A DNA stretch of 55,444 nucleotides from a virus, in the IMG/VR virus record IMGVR_UViG_3300021247_000931, positions 1 to 55,444 of that record, one strand, 5' to 3'. The notes under the pieces are model-generated. The model did no database searches, was not told the DNA's origin, and saw nothing but the letters and a program-made list of their open reading frames with translations. The position numbers and the translations under genes were made by a program. Of the stretch, positions 46,318 to 53,483 are shown piece by piece (positions within the stretch are counted from its first letter, which is position 1; each line of letters starts with the position of its first letter).

Positions 46318-46773
46318 ATGACCACCACCCACACCACCATTGCCGCAGGCAAACTGCTCAACTTCGACCGGAGCAAGCCCGATTCCAAAGATCTAGTGGA
46401 GGTATTTGACGAAAACAACAACAAGTGCCGGATGACCATTGCAGAGGCCGAAGAGTTTCACTCCATGACCGGCAAGGATCCCACCGCGGCGGACATTCTC
46501 TCTCCGGAGGTCTTCGACGAGCTGATCGGGTGGCTCCGCGAGGAGGAGCTTCTCGAGAAGGAAAAGACCGATCCGAGGAATGGCATGCTTGCGCCGCCAA
46601 CCCCAGCAAATCGGATAGATGAGCGCTACCGAGGAGCCGCCAGGGAATATCATGCCTCAACCGATCTGCAGATCGACGATCATGCCATCGTTTCCCACGG
46701 TGAAAACGGGGCCTGGGTTCAGGCATGGGTCTGGATCGATGATTGTCATATCATACCCAACCCGACTTTCTGA
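46318..46773 (+). CDS. Conserved phage early protein, QAWVWI type
   Basis: 151 residues. The C-terminal half NRIDERYRGAAREYHASTDL, QIDDHAIVSHGENGAWVQAW is a widespread phage motif (IDD-x-A-x-VS-x-G-x-x-GA-W-V-QAWVW) in proteins of unknown function. The N-terminal half contains VEVFDENNNKCRMTIAEAEE. Third gene with the leader AACAGCCTACAGCCTAAACC. Confidence 0.75.
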   Translation: MTTTHTTIAAGKLLNFDRSKPDSKDLVEVFDENNNKCRMTIAEAEEFHSMTGKDPTAADILSPEVFDELIGWLREEELLEKEKTDPRNGMLAPPTPANRIDERYRGAAREYHASTDLQIDDHAIVSHGENGAWVQAWVWIDDCHIIPNPTF

Positions 46774-46776
46774 TTT

Positions 46777-47058
46777 ATGAGCACACCACACACCATCCCC
46801 ACCGACAAAGGCCCCCGCGACATTTGGAGGGAGCTGGAATCAGCAGACAAGAATAACCACCCAGAACCCGCTGGACGCATTGCCTTCAGCTTCACCGTGA
46901 CGCTGGAGGCGGCTCCCGGAACGCCCGGGATCCCCACACTCGACCTCAAGCGATCAGCCCGTGAGGCCGTCAAGAACGCCATGCGAAGAGCCTACGAGGA
47001 AGGATTCACCCACCCCCTCGAAGGCGAAACCGAACTCCACATCGTCTCTGTAGAATGA
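46777..47058 (+). CDS. Small early protein, unknown
   Basis: 93 residues: HPEPAGRIAFSFTVTLEAAP, then LDLKRSAREAVKNAMRRAYE and ETELHIVSVE. Strand, amphipathic helix, strand. Resembles other small alpha-beta phage proteins with the AxxEAVxNAxxxAxxxGF pattern. ATGA overlap with next gene. Confidence 0.6.
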   Translation: MSTPHTIPTDKGPRDIWRELESADKNNHPEPAGRIAFSFTVTLEAAPGTPGIPTLDLKRSAREAVKNAMRRAYEEGFTHPLEGETELHIVSVE

Positions 47059-47354
47059 GCACCGAAACCACCATCCAACCCACTTTTGAAGAACTCGGGT
47101 ATCCTGCCCTGGAGTCCCTTGAGTCATGGATCGTCGATAATATCGACGGCGACTCGGAGATCTTCTTTGAGGAAAAAGAAGACGGATCCCAAGTCGATTC
47201 CCTTCAGGTTCACGAAGACCTGAATTTCCTTCAGGAAAACTACGCCAGAATGCTCGATTTCATCGAGACGGTAGCCTCCGGGAACACCGAGATCGAGGCC
47301 CTGGAAAACCATGCCAGAAACATTCTCGACACCATATCTCACGCGGGAGCATAA
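47055..47354 (+). CDS. Small acidic early protein, unknown
   Basis: 99 residues, very acidic and helical: LESLESWIVDNIDGDSEIFF, EEKEDGSQVDSLQVHEDLNF, LQENYARMLDFIETVASGNT. High D/E content could reflect DNA mimicry, but the length of acidic runs is modest. ATGA-coupled to the previous gene. Confidence 0.6.
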   Translation: MSTETTIQPTFEELGYPALESLESWIVDNIDGDSEIFFEEKEDGSQVDSLQVHEDLNFLQENYARMLDFIETVASGNTEIEALENHARNILDTISHAGA

Positions 47355-47408
47355 ATCAGCTCACAACGACACCTCCTGTCACCCCAACCCACCCATCATC
47401 ACCACCCA

Positions 47409-47576
47409 ATGAAAGCCCTGCTATTCTTGCTCTGTCTGACCTCCCTAGGAATAGCCAGAGACTCCCGTGACGGGATCAGATACCAGTGCCCACAATGCGG
47501 CCAGGTTGAGTATCACCCTCATCCTGGATACTGGCGCTGCAGCTCCTGCAGGACCCGCATGATTTACAGCCCATGA
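47409..47576 (+). CDS. 55-residue exported zinc-ribbon protein
   Basis: MKALLFLLCLTSLGIARDSR is a signal peptide with a likely cut near A17-R-D. The mature part has two Cys pairs, YQCPQCGQVEYH and YWRCSSCRTRMIY, an ideal zinc ribbon. The ATG of the next gene overlaps its TGA. A secreted zinc ribbon of about 38 residues is unusual in a phage and could act in the periplasm. Confidence 0.65.
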   Translation: MKALLFLLCLTSLGIARDSRDGIRYQCPQCGQVEYHPHPGYWRCSSCRTRMIYSP

Positions 47577-47923
47577 ATACCCCCATCCTGCGCCGCTTGA
47601 TAGCCCGATGGTGCGCCAGATATGAACCAGAGGGAAATTTCGTCCCTCAGAAATACAAGGATCACTCCATGGGTCTGATCATCGGAGTCAGGGCGGTTTG
47701 CCTGGTCGGGTTTTTCTTAACAGGATCCTGCCTGTGGACTTGGCTTATCTGGTGGCCGATCATCCTGGCATTCAATAGCGAGGATTTTGAAAAGGTCTAT
47801 GAGGAGTATTGGGAAATCCGAATCAAAAGAAAACTCACTCTCACCGAGGCGGCCTACAAAATCAGCAATCTCTTTGCAGATAGGGCAATCGAGTGGCTTG
47901 AAAATAAAGGCCGAAAGAAATGA
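47573..47923 (+). CDS. Small membrane protein, unknown
   Basis: 116 residues with a basic N terminus (RRLIARWCARYEPEGNFVPQ) and two close hydrophobic segments (MGLIIGVRAVCLVGFFLTGS, LWTWLIWWPIILAF) forming a hairpin, then an acidic/basic cytoplasmic helix (EYWEIRIKRKLTLTEAAYKI). ATGA-coupled at both ends. Could serve superinfection exclusion, but nothing is diagnostic. Confidence 0.6.
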   Translation: MNTPILRRLIARWCARYEPEGNFVPQKYKDHSMGLIIGVRAVCLVGFFLTGSCLWTWLIWWPIILAFNSEDFEKVYEEYWEIRIKRKLTLTEAAYKISNLFADRAIEWLENKGRKK

Positions 47924-48426
47924 ATGCACGCCACCCTCCCAATGAAGAGGATCCCGAAGATGTTCGGAGATATTCCCCTGATACCAACCCAAACCTACAC
48001 GACAACCCAATGATCAAACCCATCCCCGTAGAAAACGACGATAATCTGGCCGAGCGCATCATGCTTGATGAACTTACCGGACGCACCAACAAGAGCGAGG
48101 AGCAGCTTCACCTCGAGCTAGAGCGAGAGCTTGCCGAATCCACTTCCGCTATCCGCATCGATCCAACCAATCCCCCAAAAGAAATCTGCTGGGTTGAGGT
48201 TCCGGCCAAGGTGACGGTAGCCCTACGCAACATCATAGCCTCCAACGACCTTCCCATCGACGATCTCACGCGCGACTGGCTCGAGGCGGAGGTCGCCGAT
48301 CACAACGGGGTTTCCGCCGAGCATATCGCCGCCGATGACTGCATCATCCGCACCGGCAAGTCTTGGCGCTATGTTCCCGAGAGCGCCAAGTCCAACACGG
48401 GTTTTTCTTTTTACCCTGAACTTTGA
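47920..48426 (+). CDS. Early protein, unknown
   Basis: 168 residues. The N-terminal ~70 are polar and acidic; the rest contains EICWVEVPAKVTVALRNIIA, SNDLPIDDLTRDWLEAEVAD and HIAADDCIIRTGKSWRYVPE. No recognised domain. ATG within the previous gene's stop (ATGA). Confidence 0.6.
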   Translation: MNARHPPNEEDPEDVRRYSPDTNPNLHDNPMIKPIPVENDDNLAERIMLDELTGRTNKSEEQLHLELERELAESTSAIRIDPTNPPKEICWVEVPAKVTVALRNIIASNDLPIDDLTRDWLEAEVADHNGVSAEHIAADDCIIRTGKSWRYVPESAKSNTGFSFYPEL

Positions 48427-48451
48427 AATTAACCAACCCACACCACCACCC

Positions 48452-48670
48452 ATGAAAACCGAGTTCACCATCGACAAGGACACCAACCAGCTCCTCATCG
48501 CGATCCTCCTGATCGCCGTGGCAATCCCCCTCCTGATGCGCGGCGTCCGCCAGGGCAATCTCCTCCTGATGACCGGCATCACGCTGATGCAGCGCTATTT
48601 CTCCCTTGAGGAGCGCATGGGAGAGTTCGCTGAGTCGATCATATCACTGTTTGGACGTAAGCAGGCGTAG
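48452..48670 (+). CDS. Small membrane protein at the end of the early cluster
   Basis: 72 residues: MKTEFTIDKDTNQLLIAILL, IAVAIPLLMRGVRQGNLLLM, TGITLMQRYFSLEERMGEFA. One or two membrane segments and an amphipathic C-terminal helix. Leader AACCAACCCACACCACCACCC before ATG, no SD. Its last 32 bases overlap the 3' end of terL on the opposite strand, and no terminator is visible between them. Confidence 0.55.
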   Translation: MKTEFTIDKDTNQLLIAILLIAVAIPLLMRGVRQGNLLLMTGITLMQRYFSLEERMGEFAESIISLFGRKQA

Positions 48671-50528
48671 GATCCCCCTGATCCAGCGAGGCCTCGAGCT
48701 TTAAGATCTGCTGCTGGTCGTTTACTGCCCTCAGAGCGTCGTCTTCAAGAACCCCTCCCGATAGGGCCATGACGATCTGCATGCACTCGCAATCCCAAAG
48801 GTGGTTGGCCTTGCGGAAGGCCTTCCAGTAATAGATGAGTCGGCCGGTTCGGGTTTCCTTGGGAACCCTTTTCTCGGAGTTCATTTGGTGAACGTAATCC
48901 CGCGTGACCTGAGCGTGAACGTGCCAGCGGGGAGGATTGAGCCCACGGAGGGCCGCAAGGCGATCTTTGATCCGGTCGGTCGCCCAGTATCGGTACTTGG
49001 CCCGGGCGTTGTTTTCATTTTGATGAATCGTGCCCAGGTGCGGGTCACGGAACTGGACAGTTGAGTATTCTCTCATGACGCGCAGCCCTGGCCCCAAGCT
49101 GTGCGGGTAAGCCTGGCGATCCTGCCCCCAAAGTCCGCGCCATCCGTTTTTCACCAAGAGGGCCGCCACCATGTTTGGTCGGTGAGCCATGTCGAGCGCC
49201 ACGCGCTGAGACTCCACGCCGTAGTCGGCCTGCAGCTTTTCCAACTCTTCGGGCGTATCCACCCGATCCCCGAAGAGAAGCCAGCTTTCCTGGCCATTGG
49301 GACCATTTGGATGACCCCAGCTTCGGATAACAGCCCAGAAGTGTCCCTCCTGTACGTCCACCGTCATGATCGGGATCCGCTTTTCCGGCAGGCTCTCCGT
49401 CGTGTAGATGGTCGTCGGGATAGGCTCGTCGTCCACCGCCCTCTCGTCGTCGAAGGGCTCGGCTAGGGTCGAGTTGATGAAGTTCTGCCGCAGGGTCATG
49501 CTTCCCTTGGTCTGGAGCCATTTGGCCGCCAGGAGGCCCCAATGGCACTCCTTGAGCGGGGCGTAGAGGGAATTAAGGTGGTAGGATCGGAATCCGCGGA
49601 GAGGATTGGGATTGGTGGCCCTCCAATCCCCCTTGAGGAGCATCGATTCTTTCTCGTGGTTGTAGATTTTTTGGTCGCACTCTTGGCAGCGGTAAAAGGA
49701 GTTGCGGATTACCTTTTCCAGATCCCAGTCGCCGCTTGCCGTCTTGCTCTCCGATTCATCCTTGTCCCACCAGCGGATTTGTTTCCACTTCAGTTGGATC
49801 ATGTTCTGGCAGATCGGACACGGGACGTGAAAGTATCTTTGATCTCCCTTGAGAAACTCACCCCATATCACCCCGTCGGTGGTCGTAGGGGTACTGGTCT
49901 TCACGCGAAGCGGGTAGTGAAAGCTCTTGGAGCGCTCTTCGGCGTTCTGAAGCGCTCCCGCCTCTCGTGCCGTGCGGAGCTTAAACTTATCCGTCTCATC
50001 CATGACGATGAATCCGGCGGGGTGCGATGCCAGGTTGGCCGGGCTGTTACTGCCCACGAACTTGAGCGTCGCCCTGGAGAAGGTCTGCCCGCATGTCGTG
50101 TAGAGATGCCGGTCATTGGGCTTCTGAGCCCTCATTGGAGGGCAGTCCTCCACGAATGGCCGCCATCGATTGGTGGAGAAGGTGCGCGCCAAATCTAGGT
50201 TCGGCATTACCCACAGCAGGTTCATGGGGTCGTTGCAAAGCTTCCAAGCCGTTCCGCCCATGATCGTCATTGTTTTTGCCGTCTGAGTGCCAAAGCACAG
50301 CACCAGATCAGTCACCGATTTGTCGCGAAATCCCTCAAGCGGCTCGCGGACGTAAGGACGGGTATCCGTCCTAAACGCACCAGGGGTCGCCGTTTCCCGC
50401 TCTGTAAGGACAACGTGCTTCTCTAGCCACTGCCATACCGGCATGTCTTCCGGCTGGGATAGCACTTCCCACATGGCCGTTTCCACGGCCTGCGCAGCAC
50501 CTGGATTACTCTGTAGGTGGAGGGCCAT
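48639..50528 (-). CDS. terL: Terminase large subunit, lambda gpA-like
   Basis: 629 residues, the packaging motor and nuclease. ATPase: Walker A-like GTQTAKT at 80-86 and Walker B FIVMDETD at 173-180. The gpA-type zinc-binding insertion has C237/C240 (PCPICQNM) and C281/C284 (YRCQECDQK). Nuclease domain begins with IPIMTVDVQEGHFWAVIRSW (D391) and includes VALDMAHRPNMVAALL. The N-terminal opening (DMPVWQWLEKHVVLTERETA) and PGAFRTDTRPYVREPLEG are family hallmarks. gpA-type terminases cut at cos sites, which argues for cohesive ends. The 5' end overlaps terS by 23 bases. Confidence 0.95.
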   Translation of the reverse strand: MALHLQSNPGAAQAVETAMWEVLSQPEDMPVWQWLEKHVVLTERETATPGAFRTDTRPYVREPLEGFRDKSVTDLVLCFGTQTAKTMTIMGGTAWKLCNDPMNLLWVMPNLDLARTFSTNRWRPFVEDCPPMRAQKPNDRHLYTTCGQTFSRATLKFVGSNSPANLASHPAGFIVMDETDKFKLRTAREAGALQNAEERSKSFHYPLRVKTSTPTTTDGVIWGEFLKGDQRYFHVPCPICQNMIQLKWKQIRWWDKDESESKTASGDWDLEKVIRNSFYRCQECDQKIYNHEKESMLLKGDWRATNPNPLRGFRSYHLNSLYAPLKECHWGLLAAKWLQTKGSMTLRQNFINSTLAEPFDDERAVDDEPIPTTIYTTESLPEKRIPIMTVDVQEGHFWAVIRSWGHPNGPNGQESWLLFGDRVDTPEELEKLQADYGVESQRVALDMAHRPNMVAALLVKNGWRGLWGQDRQAYPHSLGPGLRVMREYSTVQFRDPHLGTIHQNENNARAKYRYWATDRIKDRLAALRGLNPPRWHVHAQVTRDYVHQMNSEKRVPKETRTGRLIYYWKAFRKANHLWDCECMQIVMALSGGVLEDDALRAVNDQQQILKLEASLDQGDPTPAYVQTVI

Positions 50529-51192
50529 TGGATAGAGCTTTTTGGTAGCTCGTTTGGCCCTCTAAAATTGCTGATTCAATCTCCTCCGAGATCACTCTTT
50601 CCGCCATCACATCGTCCACAGGGTTGGCCTTGGAGGCACAACGCTTGCCAACGGCCCTCAGTCGCGTCAGGAGAGGCCCCCAGGCCCTCCTGATGATGTC
50701 CTTGGCTTCCTCTACTGAAATCAGCTCTCCGCGCTTTTTCTGAAGCTCTAGGACAGATTCCTCCATCTCGATTCTGTTAGCACTGGCCTTGTTGTAGGCA
50801 TTGATAGCCGTCACCAGCTTATCGGCGTGCTTTCCACCCTGGCACTCCTGGACAACCTCTGCAGCCTGTTCTTCAACCTCAATCGCCTGCTTCAAAGCCC
50901 TCTCGATCGTATTGAGCCGAAGGCGCTTTCTGCGATACCCCCCGAACCCCGGTTGTTGGTTTGTTCGATTTTCGACCCCTGCACCTTGTTCATCTGAGAT
51001 GGAATCGGGGCGAGTGTTACCCGAGCGGTATCCGACACCCAGCTTGGCGTTGGCATTCCTCCACTCGGTCGCCGCCTCGAGCGAATCGACCGGACACCCC
51101 TTGGAGATGAGCTTGTAAACGTAGGCCCTGGACGTTCCCCAGGCCTGAGCGATGGCCGGAACGAGGCTTCTTGAATGAGAACCTGATGTCAC
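50506..51192 (-). CDS. terS: Terminase small subunit candidate
   Basis: 228 residues from GTG 51192. The N terminus SLVPAIAQAWGTSRAYVYKL, ISKGCPVDSLEAATEWRNAN is a winged helix of the Nu1 type that finds the packaging site. The middle is basic (GYRRKRLRLNTIERALKQAI) and is followed by coiled coil (RIEMEESVLELQKKRGELIS), then VEEAKDIIRRAWGPLLTRLR, which is typical of small terminase oligomerisation regions. It lies directly before terL. The 600-base noncoding region just upstream is where its binding site should be. Confidence 0.85.
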   Translation of the reverse strand: MTSGSHSRSLVPAIAQAWGTSRAYVYKLISKGCPVDSLEAATEWRNANAKLGVGYRSGNTRPDSISDEQGAGVENRTNQQPGFGGYRRKRLRLNTIERALKQAIEVEEQAAEVVQECQGGKHADKLVTAINAYNKASANRIEMEESVLELQKKRGELISVEEAKDIIRRAWGPLLTRLRAVGKRCASKANPVDDVMAERVISEEIESAILEGQTSYQKALSNGPPPTE

Positions 51193-51288
51193 AACCTAAC
51201 TGCAACTTGTCAACTAATCAGTCACACACAAAGTAACATGACACTGGCTTACGCCTAACCTGTTGAAACCTGTAACAAATAGATTCCT

Positions 51289-51306
51289 TTACCACCATGG
51301 TGGTAA
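51289..51306. repeat. 18-bp perfect palindrome TTACCACCATGGTGGTAA
   Basis: Perfect two-fold symmetry with no spacer, about 100 bases before terS. Good size for a dimeric DNA-binding protein site, or for a symmetric cos nicking site (cosN-like). No other copy was noticed in the window. Confidence 0.8.
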
Positions 51307-51493
51307 CATTTCTATGCACAGGTCGAGCGCTGGTTGCTCGGTATACCAGTGCATTCGCGATCATAGATGCCGAGCGGCACGGCGGACGACGAGACATGGT
51401 AGCATGGGTTGCACAGGTCTCTTCCGCTTTTTCCCTATATGAATTCCACGCTTTTCATTTTCCGCACCTTTTCATCCCAGCAAACCCCAATAT

Positions 51494-51524
51494 ACCTATG
51501 CAACCTATGCAACCTTTGCATAGG
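51494..51524. repeat. CCTATGCAA tandem and inverted repeats
   Basis: ACCTATGCAA is followed at once by CCTATGCAA (9-bp period), then CCT and TTGCATAGG, the exact complement. The last two form a 9-bp inverted repeat with a 3-base spacer (51504-51512 and 51516-51524). Looks like a multi-site binding element or iteron cluster. Confidence 0.75.
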
Positions 51525-51811
51525 GGTCGGCAACGCATTCAATGAAAGTGACTTGCGATATGCACAGGTTAATCCAATACCTTGACAATACCTGTGCAAA
51601 AACACCCAAAATCATAGCATTTGAGACAGATCGACCCATAAAATCCCAATTTTTGAACAATAACGACAATCCTAGTCGTCCGTACTGATTCGATCCTAGT
51701 CGCAACGCGACGATTATTCCTCAATAAAATAACATGCGCACATTTAACATAGGTGCTTAGGTTGCTAAATCAATTACATGGGTCGCAGGGAAAAATGGTA
51801 AATTGGCGAGA

Positions 51812-51976
51812 CTAAATTTCCCCAGGGAGCACCACAACTTTAGCGCCGGAGCCGGCAGCCTTGATCCCATCCACGAACCCCTTGGAGTAAGAGGAAAGGG
51901 CCTCATCACCACTTCTATAGTGAGCACATCCGGAGAACCCCAAACACAGCAGCGCAAGAAAAAGGCCCCTGCTCAT
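51812..51976 (-). CDS. 54-residue lipoprotein
   Basis: ATG 51976 to TAG 51812 encodes MSRGLFLALLCLGFSGCAHY then RSGDEALSSYSKGFVDGIKA and a short tail AGSGAKVVVLPGEI. The lipobox FSGC is ideal. The mature part is about 38 residues with a small amphipathic helix. Its start codon lies within the 3' half of the terminator hairpin that follows the ATPase gene. Small phage lipoproteins often block superinfection at the cell surface or act as outer spanins. There is no partner here, so exclusion is the better guess. Confidence 0.65.
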   Translation of the reverse strand: MSRGLFLALLCLGFSGCAHYRSGDEALSSYSKGFVDGIKAAGSGAKVVVLPGEI

Positions 51977-52000
51977 GGGAACACCATGACACAGGGGCCG
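51965..52000 (-). terminator. Intrinsic terminator after the ATPase gene, overlapping the lipoprotein start
   Basis: Arms GGCCCCTG (51964-51971) and CAGGGGCC (51992-51999) enclose a second short stem CATGG/CCATG. On the minus strand the closing arm is followed by TTTTTCTT. It lies about 13 bases after the ATPase stop. The ATG of the small lipoprotein (51974-51976) is inside the hairpin, so terminated and read-through transcripts differ in whether that start is exposed. Confidence 0.75.
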
Positions 52001-52012
52001 GGATCTCGCAAA

Positions 52013-53245
52013 TCAGGACGCCTCTTGATCTTGTGCTGGCTCTGACTCTAATGAGGGATCCTCGATGAAATACCTCTTCGCCCTACCCTTCCCTGAAGAT
52101 CCGAACTGAATCGACCTGCCATCTGATAGTCTAAAGGAGCGAGGCTTGGCTCTCAGATCGATATTGGGGCCATATCTACCTAGCAGAAGACCGAACGACG
52201 ACTTGGCCTTCGCCGACAACATGAAATCCCCGTCCGACATACGGCCGTCGAGTAGCCAGGTGAAGAGATCATTCTCGTGACAGGCATTGACGACCTCCTG
52301 GAACGTGAACTCCCGACGAGGAGAGAACATCCCCTCCATCAGAACAGCCAAGAGATCCCTGATCTGCCTGACCTCATTATTTCCACCGACAGCGAGCTGC
52401 GGAGCCTCAAGGCAGTTTCCGAAACCCGCATGGGCGACGATGCCGCCGATGAGATCACCCCATTGCTCGAATCCCAGCTTCGGTTTGAAACCGAACGAAG
52501 AGGCGGTGGGGCGACCGGCATCCTGCCACGAGCGGACGATAGCCCAGAGAGCAGAGAGAATATCGATGCGATTCTCCCGTTTCATCAGCCACGAGTCATC
52601 GAGGACAAAAGGAGGCTTACGCTCCTGCACATCACCCTCCGAGACCTGGAGATCACAGAAGAGGAAACGGTGAGCCAGATCGGGCGAGACCATGAGATCA
52701 TTCCCCGTGACGAACAGGGAAATCTTATTCGGAGCCACGACGATTTCCGAAGTCCCCAGCACACGCGCTTCCCAGAAAGGCGTTGTAAGAAGCGCCTCAA
52801 GCGCCTGACTGGATAAATAACCCCGCACGTTATCGAAGCAAATATAGTTCGATGCCTTGATGATCGCGGCATCGATCCGTTTCACCTGCTCCTCCTCCTT
52901 GGCGTGCCATGTCTGCACGCTGAAATGCCCATAGACAGGAATGATGGCGACCTTGGCTAGAAGGGATTTTCCGCTGCGCTGGGAATTTGCGTTGAAGATG
53001 AAACCCATGCGCGAGGCGCCCTCCGGCAGGAGGCCTACGCAGAACTGGGCGACCATCGCCGCGACTTGAACGGCAAGGGAGCGGCAATTCTCATCAGCCC
53101 GTAGGCGCTCACCCTTGCGTTCAGCGAAAGGAAATTCCCGTAGCAAGGCGCGGAGATATGTCGTGGAGGTAATCAGATCCCAGTGATGGTAGAACTGGTT
53201 GGGTGGAACAACTGCGGGGTCCGGGGTGGATAATGAAACGCTCAT
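52013..53245 (-). CDS. P-loop replication ATPase (primase/helicase-like, no primase domain)
   Basis: 410 residues. Walker A NANSQRSGKS (85-94), Walker B NYICFDN (133-139), a sensor-like asparagine in SLFVTGNDL (N182) and an arginine-finger-like R193 in SPDLAHRFLFCDL fit the ATPase half of phage/plasmid D5-like or DUF927-like helicase-primases. The segment SSFGFKPKLGFEQWGDLIGG, IVAHAGFGNCLEAP is also usual there. The primase half is absent. The last ~60 residues (LSAKAKSSFGLLLGRYGPNI, then GSSGKGRAKRYFIEDP) resemble the BRO protein C terminus. Leader CAAACCAACAATAATCTC before the ATG has no SD. Confidence 0.75.
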   Translation of the reverse strand: MSVSLSTPDPAVVPPNQFYHHWDLITSTTYLRALLREFPFAERKGERLRADENCRSLAVQVAAMVAQFCVGLLPEGASRMGFIFNANSQRSGKSLLAKVAIIPVYGHFSVQTWHAKEEEQVKRIDAAIIKASNYICFDNVRGYLSSQALEALLTTPFWEARVLGTSEIVVAPNKISLFVTGNDLMVSPDLAHRFLFCDLQVSEGDVQERKPPFVLDDSWLMKRENRIDILSALWAIVRSWQDAGRPTASSFGFKPKLGFEQWGDLIGGIVAHAGFGNCLEAPQLAVGGNNEVRQIRDLLAVLMEGMFSPRREFTFQEVVNACHENDLFTWLLDGRMSDGDFMLSAKAKSSFGLLLGRYGPNIDLRAKPRSFRLSDGRSIQFGSSGKGRAKRYFIEDPSLESEPAQDQEAS

Positions 53246-53249
53246 GAGA

Positions 53250-53483
53250 TTATTGTTGGTTTGTGCTGAGATAGGATGGGTTGTGGGGATGAGGAACGCC
53301 TTTTTGATCGAGATGGAGGATAGGCCGACCGCAATAGTAACACTTTCCAGTTTCTAACGATCTCTTCATGGCCTGATTAGAAAATCCCGCACGGCCGCGG
53401 ATGCAATTCGACCACACCTTGCCGGACAACATCGACTGCCTATGGACACAATAGGATCTATCCCTCAAGAAAGTCGCAGTCAT
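53250..53483 (-). CDS. Small Cys-pair protein, unknown
   Basis: 77 residues, basic: MTATFLRDRSYCVHRQSMLS, WSNCIRGRAGFSNQAMKRSL, then ETGKCYYCGRPILHLDQKG. The last CYYCGRP knuckle with upstream Cys may bind zinc. The WSNCIRGRAGFSNQAMKRSLETGKCYYCG pattern could be an R/H-rich nucleic-acid-binding patch. ATGA-coupled to the previous gene, and its stop is 4 bases before the ATPase ATG. Confidence 0.55.
   Translation of the reverse strand: MTATFLRDRSYCVHRQSMLSGKVWSNCIRGRAGFSNQAMKRSLETGKCYYCGRPILHLDQKGVPHPHNPSYLSTNQQ

Larger units (their letters stand above)
51193..51811. promoter_or_regulatory. Repeat-rich noncoding region upstream of terminase (cos/pac or operator candidate)
   Basis: About 620 bases without a credible gene. 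It contains TGCACAGGT at 51315-51323, 51410-51418 and 51561-51569 and its complement ACCTGTGCA at 51590-51598; an 18-bp perfect palindrome at 51289-51306; CCTATGCAA repeats with a 9-bp inverted repeat at 51504-51524; ATCCTAGTCG at 51669-51678 and 51693-51702; and a GTCGC-AAC-GCGAC hairpin at 51699-51711. In lambda-like phages the cos site with terminase-binding repeats lies directly before the small terminase, as here. Confidence 0.55.

Noticed and set aside
47055-47354. Acidic protein as a definite DNA-mimic anti-restriction protein
   Set aside because: Acidic composition alone is weak evidence. Many of the small early proteins here are acidic, so the call was left as unknown.
51297-51545. 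82-codon plus-strand frame in the region before terS
   Set aside because: It starts inside the 18-bp palindrome and runs through the TGCACAGGT and CCTATGCAA repeats. Translation is not protein-like, so the DNA is better explained as control sequence.
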